Origin: Altererythrobacter sp. | GTDB lineage: Bacteria; Pseudomonadota; Alphaproteobacteria; Sphingomonadales; Sphingomonadaceae | Direction of reading: 5' to 3' | NCBI GenBank assembly: GCA_016793865.1 | Contig: JAEULJ010000001.1 | Span: forward strand, 727,496 to 791,495 | DNA: 64,000 bases | Shown: positions 35,231-46,104 of the stretch, in pieces | Layout of the letters: each line of letters begins with the position of its first letter | Numbering within the stretch: the first letter of the stretch is position 1 | Notes under the pieces: model-generated | What the model was told of the DNA's origin: nothing | Database searches by the model: none | The model's input: only the letters and a program-made list of their open reading frames with translations | Translations under genes and position numbers: made by a program

Positions 35231-35635
35231 GCGCCTGTCCAACCTTGCCGATTACGCGGTCGTCGTGATGAGCGCCGCCGCCCGCCATTGCGGCGGGGCG
35301 CGCACCAGCGCGGGTGCGCTGGCGGCGGAAACCGGCCTGCCCGCGCCCACGGTGCAGAAGCTGGTGAGCCGGCTCACCGGGGCCGGGCTGCTGCGCTCGG
35401 TGCGCGGTGCCGGGGGCGGGTTGCAGCTCGCCCGCCCGGCCGCGGCCATCACGCTCGCCGATATCGTGGAGGCGGTCGAAGGGCCGATCGCGCTCACCGC
35501 CTGCGTGGATGGGCATGACTGCGTGCATGACCATGATTGCCGCGTCCGCCCGCATTGGCCGGTGGTCAACGCCGCCCTGCGCGGGGCGCTGGCGGGGATT
35601 CCGCTCACCCGGCTCGCGCGCGAAAGCGAACCGGC

Positions 35636-35639
<4 letters not shown>
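35229..35639 (+). CDS. Rrf2 family regulator of the suf operon
   Basis: A 136-residue DNA-binding protein, first gene of the suf operon, of the SUF-associated Rrf2 type (IscR relative). The winged helix spans about 1-80 ([53 protein letters not shown]). Three cysteines in [14 protein letters not shown] fit an Fe-S ligand set, so it likely senses cluster supply and represses suf when clusters are abundant. Its ATG lies inside the palindrome and the sufB start overlaps its stop by four bases. Confidence 0.88.
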
Positions 35640-37131
<1,492 letters not shown>

Positions 37132-37132
<1 letters not shown>

Positions 37133-37503
37133 TGGTGTTTGGGCTTTTCAAGAAGGATCGAGACACCTCTGAAATTGACGAACTGCTGTTCGAGATTCAG
37201 CGATTAGGTCGGCGTATGGGCGGTTTGGCATTAATGAGCGAGGCCGAGCGCACCCAATCGATCCGGGCTTTCAAGCTGGATGTCATCATCAATTCAGTTC
37301 GCGAGCAGCAGGAGCTTTTGTTGGATGCTCGCCGCCAAGTTGCGGCAGGCAAAGCAAATCCACGCGAACTGAAAAGTGCGTTCGCGGATTTTCGTCACAG
37401 CTTGGTCGGGTATCATCGATACCTCGATGTCGTGAACGATCAGGGTCACGGTGCTGGCAACCAGTTCTTCATCGAACGAGCGGGCATCGCGAGTTATTTC
37501 TGA
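37132..37503 (+). CDS. Unrecognised 123-residue protein inserted between sufB and sufC
   Basis: A small, soluble, largely helical protein (FGLFKKDRDTSEIDELLFEIQ start, then helices with FKLDVIINSVREQQELLLDAR and FADFRHSLVGYHRYLDVV). No family recognised and no signal peptide. Base composition is visibly lower in G+C (about half) than the flanking suf genes, and codon use is less biased, which suggests recent acquisition. The ATG overlaps the last base of the sufB stop; a GTG at 37129 is an alternative. Its stop overlaps the next start by one base, so it is read as part of the operon. Confidence 0.6.
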
Positions 37504-38039
37504 TGACCACCCGCAAAACCCTCCAACTCCGCGTCCCCTCGGAAACCGCCGACATCGCTCCCGCGCTTAAGAAGAAGGGGCGAGGATGGGAGATTTCTTC
37601 GAGCCGGCTCGATGTGCTGCACGAGCAGGCGCGCGAGCTGCGGCGGCATTCGTCCGAGGCGCACAAGGCGCTCGCCAAGCGCTTCGCCGAGGCCGATCTC
37701 GGGCGCTACAAGTTCACCCGCCACATGGTGATCGGCAGCGCGATCGTCGATTTCGGCAACCACGTCCTCGGCATGGCGATCGCGATCGACGAGGAGGGCC
37801 AGGACGACGCCATCGCCAAGCGCCGCGACAAGAGCCTGGAAGCGGTCGACGTCCGCGTGATGCGGATCGCGGCCAGGGACATCCTCGAGGACATGGACGC
37901 CGTCCTCGCACGCATCACCGCCGGGATGCGGCTGCGCATCGCCGACAAGAAGAGCAAGGCCCGCGCCCATGCCGAGGCCAACCCCAACCAGCACTATTCG
38001 CGGCCCAATCGCTCTGCGCCGCCGCGCCGGAACCCCTGA
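37503..38039 (+). CDS. Unrecognised 178-residue protein between sufB and sufC
   Basis: A basic helical protein I do not recognise. It has KTLQLRVPSETADIAPALKKKGRGWEISSS in the N-terminal part, a central FTRHMVIGSAIVDFGNHVLGMAIAIDEEG, and a basic Lys/Arg-rich tail (quoted as blocks). No signal peptide. Its G+C is close to the operon average, unlike the gene before it. It overlaps the neighbouring start and stop by one base on each side. It is not the DUF559 protein often found in suf operons. Confidence 0.6.
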   Translation: MTTRKTLQLRVPSETADIAPALKKKGRGWEISSSRLDVLHEQARELRRHSSEAHKALAKRFAEADLGRYKFTRHMVIGSAIVDFGNHVLGMAIAIDEEGQDDAIAKRRDKSLEAVDVRVMRIAARDILEDMDAVLARITAGMRLRIADKKSKARAHAEANPNQHYSRPNRSAPPRRNP

Positions 38040-38785
38040 TGCTCCAGATTACCGACCTCCACGCCGAGATCGCAGGCAAGCCCATCCTCAAGGGCCTCTC
38101 GCTCACCGTCAACGCGGGCGAGGTTCATGCGATCATGGGGCCTAACGGCGCGGGCAAGTCGACGCTGTCCTATGTCCTCGGCGGGCGGCCGGGATATGAG
38201 GTGACGGGGGGTTCGGTGAGCTTCGAGGGGCAGGACCTCCTCGAAATGGAACCGCACGAGCGCGCCGCCGCCGGGCTGTTCCTGGGCTTCCAGTATCCGG
38301 TCGAGATTCCCGGCGTCTCCAACGTCCAGTTCCTGCGCGAGGCATTGAATTCGCAGCGAAAGCTGCGCGGGCACGAGCCGCTGTCGGGCGGCGAATTCCT
38401 CAAGCTCGCCACGGAAAAGGCCGCGCTCCTCAAGCTCGACATGGACATGCTCAAGCGCCACGTGAACGTCGGCTTTTCGGGCGGCGAGAAGAAGCGCGCC
38501 GAGATGGTACAGATGGGCATCCTCGACCCGAAGCTGGCGATCCTCGACGAGACCGATTCCGGCCTCGATATCGATGCGCTGCGCGTGGTGGGTGAAGGGA
38601 TCAACGCGATCATGCGCGCGCCCGACAAGGCCGTTCTGCTCATCACCCATTACCAGCGGCTGCTCGAATATGTCCGGCCCGACTACGTCCATATCCTGAG
38701 CGGCGGCCGCATCGTGAAGACCGGCGGGCCGGAGCTGGCGCTGGCGCTGGAGCGCGAAGGCTATGACGCGGTGATGGCGGCATGA
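38039..38785 (+). CDS. sufC: Fe-S assembly ATPase SufC
   Basis: SufC is the ABC-type ATPase of the SufBC2D scaffold. The 248-residue protein shows Walker A GPNGAGKST (about 36-44), the Q-loop FQYPVEIPGV, the SufC-variant signature FSGGEKKRAEM, Walker B LAILDETDSGLDIDAL with the SufC-typical ETDSGLD, and the switch His ITHYQRLL. The ATG at 38039 overlaps the last base of the previous stop. Confidence 0.97.
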   Translation: MLQITDLHAEIAGKPILKGLSLTVNAGEVHAIMGPNGAGKSTLSYVLGGRPGYEVTGGSVSFEGQDLLEMEPHERAAAGLFLGFQYPVEIPGVSNVQFLREALNSQRKLRGHEPLSGGEFLKLATEKAALLKLDMDMLKRHVNVGFSGGEKKRAEMVQMGILDPKLAILDETDSGLDIDALRVVGEGINAIMRAPDKAVLLITHYQRLLEYVRPDYVHILSGGRIVKTGGPELALALEREGYDAVMAA

Positions 38786-39156
38786 GCCTGCTCGCATTCC
38801 TCGCGGCGGCCACCGTGGCGGCCCCTCCGCCCGCCCCCGAGGTGGCGCGCGAGATCGTGGTCATCGCCCGCCAGCTCAAGAGCTGGAAAGGCGGGGTGAG
38901 CAAGGTCGGCGGGCGGATGATCTGCAAGACCACCACCTCCAGCGGTGACCGCGCGGCGGATGCCATCCGCTGCGGCGCGATGCTGAGCTGCATGAAGCCG
39001 CTGGAGCCGCGCATCGACGCGCTGATGGGCTCCGACCGCTCGCAGGGCGACAAGCGGCGCGCCTTCCAGACCATGCTTACCGGAATCGAGCCCTGCATGG
39101 AACGCTATGCCGATGCCGCGACCGAGCGGCTGGCGGCGGAACGGGCCGGGGCATGA
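38782..39156 (+). CDS. Small secreted protein with four cysteines inside the suf operon
   Basis: A 124-residue protein with an N-terminal signal peptide (MSLLAFLAAATVAAP). The mature part contains four cysteines: MICKTTT, IRCGAMLSCMKP and IEPCMERY. I do not recognise the family. It overlaps sufC by four bases and sufD by four bases, so it is translated with the cluster-assembly genes although it appears periplasmic. Its role is unknown; periplasmic disulfides or metal binding are possible. Confidence 0.6.
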   Translation: MSLLAFLAAATVAAPPPAPEVAREIVVIARQLKSWKGGVSKVGGRMICKTTTSSGDRAADAIRCGAMLSCMKPLEPRIDALMGSDRSQGDKRRAFQTMLTGIEPCMERYADAATERLAAERAGA

Positions 39157-39911
39157 GCGCCGCGGTGCTTCCCACCCGCAAGGACGAGGCATGGCGCTAC
39201 GCCGCGGTGGAGGCGCTGCGCGGCGTCGATCTCGACGACTGGCGTTTCCTGGACGTGGCCGCGGGCGAGAGCCTGCGCGATTGCATCGTGATCGAGGATC
39301 GCCCCGGCGCCCCGGAAGGCACCGTGCTCCATCGCCTGCGCGTGAACGTGGGAGAGGGCGGGCGCTGCGAGCTGTTCGCCGTCCTCGCCGCCGAGCTCTA
39401 CGCCCGGATCGAGGTGGAGGTGACGCTGGGCCGGGGCGCGCATTTCACCTTCGGCGGGGTGACGGTGGGCGGGCGCGACACCGTGCGCGAGTTCGTGACC
39501 CGCGTAATCCATGCCGAGCCGGAGGCGACGAGCAGCCAGGTCGTCCGCTCCGTCCACTGGGGCCAGGGCACGGGCAATTTCCTGGGCACCATAGAGGTCG
39601 CGCGCCATGCCCAGAAGACCGACGCGGCGCAGAGCTTCAAGGGGCTGCTGCTGGAGAAGGGCGCCAGCGTGAATGCGGTGCCGCAGCTCGAGATCTTCGC
39701 CGACGACGTGAAATGCGCGCATGGCGCCACCGTGGGCCAGCTCGACGAGGCGGCCCGGTTCTACATGGCGGCGCGCGGGCTCTCGCCCGAGGCGGCGCGG
39801 CGGCTGCTGGTGCGGGCCTTCATCGGCGATGCCTTCGTGGCGCTGGACGACGAGGCGGCGCGCGAACGGCTGATGCGCGCCGCGCTCGACAAGCTGGACC
39901 GGCATCTGTGA
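39153..39911 (+). CDS. sufD: Fe-S cluster assembly protein SufD
   Basis: SufD pairs with SufB in the SufBC2D scaffold. At 252 residues it is much shorter than E. coli SufD (about 420); the N-terminal helical part is reduced, as in other Sphingomonadales. The C-terminal beta-helix and end signature are present: EIFADDVKCAHGATVGQLDE with the conserved Cys-His, then LVRAFIGDAF. It overlaps the preceding and following genes by four bases. Confidence 0.92.
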   Translation: MSAAVLPTRKDEAWRYAAVEALRGVDLDDWRFLDVAAGESLRDCIVIEDRPGAPEGTVLHRLRVNVGEGGRCELFAVLAAELYARIEVEVTLGRGAHFTFGGVTVGGRDTVREFVTRVIHAEPEATSSQVVRSVHWGQGTGNFLGTIEVARHAQKTDAAQSFKGLLLEKGASVNAVPQLEIFADDVKCAHGATVGQLDEAARFYMAARGLSPEAARRLLVRAFIGDAFVALDDEAARERLMRAALDKLDRHL

Positions 39912-41125
39912 GCGGCGCAGCCAACGGGAGGGGCTCGAAGGCGGATTTCCCCGGCCTGCTCAATTCCGACGGCAGCGCCTGGCACTATCTCGACACCGCC
40001 GCGACCGCCCAGAAGCCGCGCGTGGTGATCGAGGCGATGGCGCGCGCGCTGGGGCCGGACTACGCCACCGTCCACCGCGGGGTCTATACCCGCAGCGCCG
40101 AGATGACGCTGGGCTACGAGGCGGCGCGGCGGCGGATCGCCCGCTTCATCGGCGGCGAGGAGCACGAGGTGGTGTTCGTGCGCGGCGCGACCGAGGCGAT
40201 CAACCTCGTGGCGGCGAGCTGGGGCCGGGCGAACCTGCGCCCGGGTGACCGCATCGTGCTATCCCTGCTGGAGCATCATTCCAACATCGTGCCCTGGCAG
40301 ATGATCGCGGAGCGCACCGGCGCGGTGATCGACGTGTGTCCGCTGACGGCGGACCATCGCATCGATCTCGACGCGCTGGAGGGGCTGCTGACGCCGCGCA
40401 TCCGCATGGTCGCGCTGGCGCATGTCTCCAACGTGCTGGGCAGCGTGCTGGACGCGCGCCGCGCCGCCACCCTGGCGCATTCCGTGGGCGCGAAGCTGAT
40501 GCTCGACGGCTGCCAGGCCGCGCCGCGCATGGCGCTCGACATGGCGGCGCTCGGCTGCGATTTCTACGCCTTCTCGGGCCACAAGCTCTACGGCCCCACC
40601 GGCGTGGGTGTGCTGTGGGGTCGGGCCGAGCTGCTGGAGGCGATGCCGCCGTGGCAGGGCGGCGGCGCGATGATCGAGCAGGTGAGCTTCGCGCGCACCA
40701 CCTATGCCCCCGCGCCCCAGCGTTTCGAGGCCGGCACGCCGATGATCGCGGAGGCGATCGCGCTGGCGGTGGCGGCGGACTATGTCGATGCGATCGGCCG
40801 CGAGCATCTGCTGGCGCACGAGACCGCGCTGGCCGCCACGCTGCGCGCCGCGCTCGGCGGTTTCAATTCCGTGCGGCTGTTCGGGCCGCAGGACAGCGCC
40901 GGCATCGTGTCTTTCGGGATCGAGGGGGTGCATCCGCACGACCTCGGCACCATATTGGATGAAGAGAACGTCGCGATCCGGGCCGGGCACCATTGCGCCC
41001 AGCCGCTGATGGAGGCGCTCGGGGTGCCCGCCACCGCGCGGGCCAGCTTCGGGCTCTATTCGGACGAGAGCGACATCGCCGCGCTGCTGCGGGGTATCGA
41101 AAGGACGCAGAGGATTTTCGGATGA
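39908..41125 (+). CDS. sufS: Cysteine desulfurase SufS
   Basis: SufS removes sulfur from cysteine using PLP and supplies it for cluster assembly. The 405-residue protein has HYLDTAATAQKP, the PLP lysine in FSGHKLYGPTGVGVLWG, and the catalytic cysteine in IRAGHHCAQPLME, plus VHRGVYTRSAEMT near the start. The start is a GTG at 39908 within the sufD stop. No SufE is seen in the operon, so the sulfur-transfer partner must be elsewhere. Confidence 0.95.
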   Translation: MSGAANGRGSKADFPGLLNSDGSAWHYLDTAATAQKPRVVIEAMARALGPDYATVHRGVYTRSAEMTLGYEAARRRIARFIGGEEHEVVFVRGATEAINLVAASWGRANLRPGDRIVLSLLEHHSNIVPWQMIAERTGAVIDVCPLTADHRIDLDALEGLLTPRIRMVALAHVSNVLGSVLDARRAATLAHSVGAKLMLDGCQAAPRMALDMAALGCDFYAFSGHKLYGPTGVGVLWGRAELLEAMPPWQGGGAMIEQVSFARTTYAPAPQRFEAGTPMIAEAIALAVAADYVDAIGREHLLAHETALAATLRAALGGFNSVRLFGPQDSAGIVSFGIEGVHPHDLGTILDEENVAIRAGHHCAQPLMEALGVPATARASFGLYSDESDIAALLRGIERTQRIFG

Positions 41126-41580
41126 GCGAGGCCCAGAACGACATCGCGAAACCCCCCCGCGCCCGCGTGTCCGACGCCGTGGACGAAGCGCCGCGCGAGA
41201 CCTTCGAGCGCAAGCGCGATTATCTCGAGGGGTTTCTCAAGCAGCAGCCCCAGGCGGTGCCGCCGGGCGAGCCGGGCGGCGCGCTCTACGAAGCGGTAGT
41301 GGATGCGCTCAAGGACATCTACGACCCGGAAATCCCGGTGAACATCTACGATCTCGGCCTGATCTACGGGGTCGAGACCACCGAGGACGGCGATGTGATG
41401 GTCATCATGACGTTGAGCACCCCGCATTGCCCGGTGGCCGAATCGATGCCGGGCGAGGTGGAGATGCGTGTCGGTTCCGTGCCGGGCGTGCGCCATGCGG
41501 AGGTCAATCTGGTGTGGGATCCGCCGTGGGGCCCCGACAAGATGACCGACGAGGCGCGCCTCGAACTGGGGATGTTGTGA
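41122..41580 (+). CDS. sufT: SUF system assembly protein SufT (MIP18/DUF59 family)
   Basis: A 152-residue protein of the MIP18 family that helps Fe-S maturation. After a variable N-terminal 50 residues comes the DUF59 domain with KDIYDPEIPVNIYDLGLIYGV, TLSTPHCPVAESMPGEV (conserved Cys) and NLVWDPPWGPDKM. The ATG at 41122 overlaps the sufS stop by four bases; the longer frame upstream is a shadow. Confidence 0.93.
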   Translation: MSEAQNDIAKPPRARVSDAVDEAPRETFERKRDYLEGFLKQQPQAVPPGEPGGALYEAVVDALKDIYDPEIPVNIYDLGLIYGVETTEDGDVMVIMTLSTPHCPVAESMPGEVEMRVGSVPGVRHAEVNLVWDPPWGPDKMTDEARLELGML

Positions 41581-41933
41581 TGGACACCACGACCCGCAGC
41601 CTGCCCGCGGCAGTAACCCTGACCCCGGGCGCCGAGGCGCGCATCGCGGCCCTGATGGCGGATGCCCCGCAGGGCGCGATCGGCGTACGGCTATCGACCC
41701 CGCGGCGCGGCTGCTCGGGCCTCGCCTATTCGGTCGATTACGTGACCGAGGAAGCGAAGTTCGACGAGAAGATCGTCACCCCCGGCGGCGCCTTCTACAT
41801 AGACGGCGCCAGCGTGCTCTATCTCGTGGGCAGCACGATGGACTGGGTCGAGGACGACTTCACCGCCGGTTTCGTGTTCGCCAATCCCAACGCCAAGGGA
41901 GCCTGTGGCTGCGGGGAGAGCTTTACCGTCTGA
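41580..41933 (+). CDS. sufA: A-type Fe-S carrier SufA
   Basis: The last gene of the suf operon, an A-type carrier that receives clusters from the scaffold. The 117-residue protein has the three ligand cysteines RRGCSGLAY and GACGCGESF. It differs from the ErpA copy at 9.6 kb, which is outside suf. The ATG overlaps the last base of the sufT stop. The gene ends 11 bases inside the convergent lipoprotein gene. Confidence 0.94.
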   Translation: MDTTTRSLPAAVTLTPGAEARIAALMADAPQGAIGVRLSTPRRGCSGLAYSVDYVTEEAKFDEKIVTPGGAFYIDGASVLYLVGSTMDWVEDDFTAGFVFANPNAKGACGCGESFTV

Positions 41934-42351
41934 GCGCCGCCACGCAATTGGCGCGGTCCACGTCCTGGCCGTCGCTGGGTCGCCGGGCCTCGACGTGGGT
42001 GGCGGCGGGCTGGCCGCCGGGTCGCAGCGGGTAGAGGAACACGTCGAGCACGCAGGCCGTGCCCGCGAACTGGAGCTTGACCGCATCGCCTTCCGGCACG
42101 GTCAGCCGCGCGGGGCCGAAGATTTCGCCCAGCCGCCGTGCGTCGGCGCCGATCACGCTATCGAGACCCGGCAGGCGCATCACCGTGGGGGCTATGAAGC
42201 CTTGGCTCGATGGCTCGACGGCCGGCCCCGCCGACTGCTGGGGCGGCGGCCGCACGGCGGCGGCGGCGCGCGGCGCGGCAGGCTCCATTCGTGGAGCCGA
42301 GACGCAGCCCGCCAGGGCCAGCGGCACGATCATCGCCAGCACCCTAGCCAT
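41923..42351 (-). CDS. Predicted lipoprotein, unknown function
   Basis: A 142-residue protein with a lipoprotein signal (lipobox LAGC, Cys16), a Pro/Ala-rich linker, and a C-terminal domain containing MRLPGLDSVIGADARRLGEIFGPARL (as blocks) with two cysteines (FAGTACVLDVFLYP and DRANCVAAL). I do not recognise it. Its end overlaps sufA by 11 bases on the other strand, and its start overlaps the membrane-protein gene upstream by eight. Confidence 0.6.
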   Translation of the reverse strand: MARVLAMIVPLALAGCVSAPRMEPAAPRAAAAVRPPPQQSAGPAVEPSSQGFIAPTVMRLPGLDSVIGADARRLGEIFGPARLTVPEGDAVKLQFAGTACVLDVFLYPLRPGGQPAATHVEARRPSDGQDVDRANCVAALRR

Positions 42352-43024
42352 GCGCCTGCCTTCCCCGATGGACCAGATGGGTCGCCGCAGCCGCGCCCAG
42401 CACCGGCGCTATCAAATTGACGAAGGGGATCACCAGCAGCGCCGCGACCACGCCGCCCAGCGCGAACCGGGTGGTCGCGCCCACCGGCCCCGGCGCGGTG
42501 GAGGCGCCCCGGTGGCGCAGCCAAACCATTTCGGTCAGCTCGCGCCCCAGCAGCCAGGCATTGGCCGCCCACAGCACCAGCGCCGCGCCCACGCCTGTCA
42601 CCAGCAGCACCAGCACCAGCGGCAGCACCGCTGCGTTGACCGCCAGCATCCGCAGTAGGCCGCGCGCGCCGGCCCGCAACTCGGCGGAAAACGGCGCATC
42701 GGGCACGGCGGCGGCGGCGCTGTAGTGGCGGCGTTCGACCGCCCGCACCACATCGTCGGCGAAGAACTGCAGCACCGTCAGCGCGACGGCGCGGAACATG
42801 AGCCAGCCGCCCAGCACCGTCAGCACAATGGCGATCGGCCCGCTCATCGCCTCGTAACCGGCGGCATAGCGGGCCAGCGCGGCGGACAGGCCCTGCCACG
42901 CCGCGACGCCCAGCAGCGTGAACACCGCCAGCGTCGCCACCAGCGATTTGGTCAGCACGCGCAGCACGGCGGGATCGCTCAACTGGCCCAGGGCAAGGGC
43001 GAATGCGCGCGGGAGCCTGGTCAT
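42344..43024 (-). CDS. EI24 (CysZ-like) membrane protein
   Basis: A 226-residue inner-membrane protein with about four predicted helices. It fits the EI24 family, which includes the sulfate transporter CysZ: an LVATLAVFTLLGVAAW helix, RAVALTVLQFFADDVV, an amphipathic middle, NAWLLGRELTEMVWLRHR and a final GGVVAALLVIPFVNLIAPVLGAAAATHLVHR block. Its substrate is unknown. I chose the ATG at 43024; a longer reading adds an unrelated arginine-rich stretch. Confidence 0.72.
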   Translation of the reverse strand: MTRLPRAFALALGQLSDPAVLRVLTKSLVATLAVFTLLGVAAWQGLSAALARYAAGYEAMSGPIAIVLTVLGGWLMFRAVALTVLQFFADDVVRAVERRHYSAAAAVPDAPFSAELRAGARGLLRMLAVNAAVLPLVLVLLVTGVGAALVLWAANAWLLGRELTEMVWLRHRGASTAPGPVGATTRFALGGVVAALLVIPFVNLIAPVLGAAAATHLVHRGRQAHG

Positions 43025-43193
43025 CGAGAACGGTCTGGCCTGCGTGGCCCACCAGGGCAAGTCCCCGCTCCTTCCATCGCCCCGGCTTCCGCCAACGCCG
43101 CGCTTGGCCGCCAGCGGCGCAGCGGCTAGGGCGCGCGCGTTCAGGCCGCTCGCGGGCGAGCCTTCCGCTATCCAGAAGTTCATCGGAGTACTC

Positions 43194-44189
43194 ATGAGCG
43201 AACCCCGTTACGACGTTATCGCCATCGGCAATGCCATCGTCGATGTGATGGCCCCCTGTCAGGACGAGCTGATCGAGGAGCTGGGCCTCAATCGCGGCGG
43301 GATGACGCTGGTCGATGCCGCGCGGGCCGAGCAGCTCTATGCGGCGATGGGCCCGGCGAAGGAGATTTCGGGCGGCTCGGCGGCGAACACCTTGGCCGGG
43401 ATGGCGGCATTGGGCGCGCAATGCGGCTTCATCGGCCAGGTCGCCGAGGACCAGCTCGGCGCGGTGTTCGCGCACGACATCCGCGCCGTCGGCGTCGATT
43501 TCGACACGCCCGCGCGCGCCGGCAATCCGCCCACCGCGCGCTGCCTGATCTTCGTCACGCCCGATGGCGAGCGGACCATGAACACCTTCCTGGGCGCCAG
43601 CCAGTTCCTGCCCCCGACCGCCCTCAAGGAGAAGGTCATCGCCAGCGCCGCGATCCTCTACCTCGAAGGCTATCTGTGGGACCCGGAGGAGCCGCGCCGC
43701 GCCATGCGCCGCGCGATCGAGGTGGCGCGCGAGGCGGGCCGCAAGGTCGCCTTCACCGCCAGCGAGAGCTTCGTGATCGACCGTCACGGCGATGATTTCC
43801 GCGCGCTGATGGCGGAGGGCAAGATCGACATCTTGTTCGTGAACGAGCACGAGCTCGCCTCGCTGACCGGGCAGAGCGATTTCGAGGCCGGCGTGGCGCA
43901 GGTCGCGGCCCAGGTGCCGGTGCTGGTCGCCACGCGCAGCGCGGCGGGCGCCATCGCGATCGCGCATGGCGAGCGGGCGGAGGTCGCCGCCGAGCCGGTC
44001 GAGCGCGTGGTCGATACCACCGGCGCGGGCGACCTCTTCGCCGCCGGCTTCCTGACGGGCCACGCACGCGGCGAAAGCCTCGAACGCTGCCTCGCGATGG
44101 GCGCGATCTGCGCCGCCGAGATCATCAGCCACTACGGCGCGAGACCGGAGGCTGACCTGGCGGCGCTGGTGGAGGACAGGCTGGGCTAG
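43194..44189 (+). CDS. PfkB-family sugar/adenosine kinase
   Basis: A 331-residue kinase of the PfkB (ribokinase) family, closest in feel to adenosine kinase-type proteins of Alphaproteobacteria. N-terminal YDVIAIGNAIVDVMA and SGGSAANTLAGMAALG bind the sugar; LFVNEHELASLTG and the C-terminal signature VVDTTGAGDLFAAGFLTG, with the catalytic Asp, bind ATP. The ATG at 43194 starts MSEPRYD. Substrate (adenosine versus a sugar such as fructose) is not certain. It converges with the DsbA-like gene. Confidence 0.85.
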   Translation: MSEPRYDVIAIGNAIVDVMAPCQDELIEELGLNRGGMTLVDAARAEQLYAAMGPAKEISGGSAANTLAGMAALGAQCGFIGQVAEDQLGAVFAHDIRAVGVDFDTPARAGNPPTARCLIFVTPDGERTMNTFLGASQFLPPTALKEKVIASAAILYLEGYLWDPEEPRRAMRRAIEVAREAGRKVAFTASESFVIDRHGDDFRALMAEGKIDILFVNEHELASLTGQSDFEAGVAQVAAQVPVLVATRSAAGAIAIAHGERAEVAAEPVERVVDTTGAGDLFAAGFLTGHARGESLERCLAMGAICAAEIISHYGARPEADLAALVEDRLG

Positions 44190-44827
44190 CCCCGCGCCCG
44201 TTCGATCGCGTGGGCGAACTGGCGTTCGCTGGCGCCGCCCAGGATGCGGATCGGGCCGATCAGGAAGCCGGGGGTGCCGGTGAAGCCGAGCCGCAGCGCG
44301 TCCTGCGTGGTGCGGGCGAGCAGGGCGTCGATGGCGCCGGCATGGTCCGCCAGATCGGCCTCGAGCCGAGCCCAGTCGCCCCCGGCCCGCTCCAGCGCGC
44401 CGCGCGCCGCGCCCATGTCCGGCCCCGCGCCGCCCATCAGCGCATCGTGGACGGCAAGATAGCGCCCCTGCCGATCGGCGGCGAGCGCGATCCGTGCGGC
44501 GCGGCGCGAATCCGGCCCCAGGATCGGCCAGTCGCGATGCACCGCGCGCACATCCCCCGCCTTGCGCAAGGCCGCGCGCCACCACGGCTCGACCTGGCGG
44601 CACACCCCGCAGGCATAGTCGGAAAACACCAGCATGGTGACAGGGGCATCTTGCGGCCCTTCCACGGGAAAGCCCGCCGCCCCGGCCAGCTCGGCCACAT
44701 CGAGCGAGCCGGAGATGTCCTCGCCCAGCGGCACCCCGCGCCGCAGCCACGCACCCAGGCCCGCGGCGCCGATCGCTACCGCCCCCAGCCCGACCGCGTC
44801 ACGGCGGCTGAGCCCGCCCCCCGTCAC
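44186..44827 (-). CDS. DsbA-like thiol oxidoreductase
   Basis: A 213-residue thioredoxin-fold protein for periplasmic disulfide formation. The N-terminal [17 protein letters not shown] looks like a Tat signal. The active site is CGVC (Cys73, Cys76) in [13 protein letters not shown], and [11 protein letters not shown] gives the cis-Pro loop. The start is a GTG at 44827 overlapping the purD stop (GTGA). A second DsbA-like gene lies at 55.1 kb. Confidence 0.83.
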   Translation of the reverse strand: MTGGGLSRRDAVGLGAVAIGAAGLGAWLRRGVPLGEDISGSLDVAELAGAAGFPVEGPQDAPVTMLVFSDYACGVCRQVEPWWRAALRKAGDVRAVHRDWPILGPDSRRAARIALAADRQGRYLAVHDALMGGAGPDMGAARGALERAGGDWARLEADLADHAGAIDALLARTTQDALRLGFTGTPGFLIGPIRILGGASERQFAHAIERARG

Positions 44828-46104
44828 CGCGTCCCGGCCTCGCGGGCGATTTCCCTGTGGCCGATGTCGCGGCGGCAGAAGCCGTCGGCAAAGTCGATGG
44901 CGTCCACCGCGCGATAGGCGGCGGCCTGCGCCTCGGTGACGGTGCCGCCCAGCGCGGTCACGTTGAGCACGCGCCCGCCGCTCGCCACCAGCCGCTCGCC
45001 ATCGCGGCGCGTGCCGGCGTGGAAGACCTTGGCCCCCCCTTCCTCGGCCCGGCCGACATCGATCGCGCCGCCAGCGCGGGGCACGCCGGGATAGCCCGCA
45101 GCTGCCATCACCACCGTCAGCGCGGCTTCGGGCGCGAAGCCCGGCGCGCCTTCCCGCGCCAGATCGCCGGTGGCGCAGGCGAGCAGCAGCGCGGCCAGAT
45201 CGCCCTGATAGCGCATCATCAGCACCTGGCATTCGGGATCGCCGAAGCGGGCGTTGTATTCGATCAGCTTGGGCCCCTCACCCGTCAGCATCAGCCCGGC
45301 ATAGAGCACGCCGGAATAGGGCGTCCCTTCTTCGGCCATCGTCCGCACCGTGGGTTCCACGATCTCGCGCAGCGCGCGTTCCTCCAGCGCCGGGGTCAGC
45401 ACGGCGGCGGGGGAATAGGCGCCCATGCCGCCGGTGTTGGGGCCGGTATCGCCTTCGCCCACGCGCTTGTGATCCTGCGCGCTGCCGAAGGGGACGATGG
45501 TTTCGCCATCGGTCAGCGCGAACAGGCTCGCCTCCTCGCCCTCCATGAACTCCTCGATCACCACCTCGTTGCCGGCGGCGCCGAACTGGCCGCCGAACAT
45601 CTCGGCCAGCGCCTCCTGCGCCTCGGTGCGGGTCTCGGCGATAACCACGCCCTTGCCCGCCGCCAGCCCATCGGCCTTGAGCACGAAGGGGGGCTGGAAA
45701 CGGCGCAGAGCGCCCCAGGCCTCCTCCAGCGAGCGGGTGCGGGCATAGCGCGCGGTGGGGATGCCGGCGCGCTCGCACAGATCCTTGGTGAAGCCCTTGC
45801 TCCCTTCCAGCCGGGCCGCCGCGGCGGAAGGGCCGAACACGGCGATGCCGGCGGCGCGCAGGCTGTCGGCGAGGCCGTCCACCAGCGGCGCCTCCGGCCC
45901 GATCACCACCAGATCGACACCGCGATCGCGGCAGAAGCGCACGACCGCGGGATGGGACTTCACATCGAGCGCGACGCATTCGGCGTGGTCGGCGATGCCG
46001 GGATTGCCCGGCGCGGCCCACATCGCGTCCACCTGCGGGGATTGCGCCAGCTTCCACGCCAGCGCATGTTCGCGCCCGCCCGACCCCAGCAGCAGGATTT
46101 TCAT
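44824..46104 (-). CDS. purD: Phosphoribosylamine-glycine ligase
   Basis: PurD joins phosphoribosylamine and glycine in the second step of purine synthesis. The 426-residue ATP-grasp enzyme begins [19 protein letters not shown] and has [40 protein letters not shown] and [13 protein letters not shown]. The start is firm at 46104 and shares the CATG with the divergent xseA start, leaving no space for a separate leader. The DsbA-like gene overlaps its stop. Confidence 0.96.
   Translation of the reverse strand: MKILLLGSGGREHALAWKLAQSPQVDAMWAAPGNPGIADHAECVALDVKSHPAVVRFCRDRGVDLVVIGPEAPLVDGLADSLRAAGIAVFGPSAAAARLEGSKGFTKDLCERAGIPTARYARTRSLEEAWGALRRFQPPFVLKADGLAAGKGVVIAETRTEAQEALAEMFGGQFGAAGNEVVIEEFMEGEEASLFALTDGETIVPFGSAQDHKRVGEGDTGPNTGGMGAYSPAAVLTPALEERALREIVEPTVRTMAEEGTPYSGVLYAGLMLTGEGPKLIEYNARFGDPECQVLMMRYQGDLAALLLACATGDLAREGAPGFAPEAALTVVMAAAGYPGVPRAGGAIDVGRAEEGGAKVFHAGTRRDGERLVASGGRVLNVTALGGTVTEAQAAAYRAVDAIDFADGFCRRDIGHREIAREAGTR

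Noticed and set aside
37503..38039. DUF559 endonuclease-like protein, often found in suf operons
   Set aside because: The sequence lacks the nuclease motifs expected of DUF559; it is reported as unrecognised.
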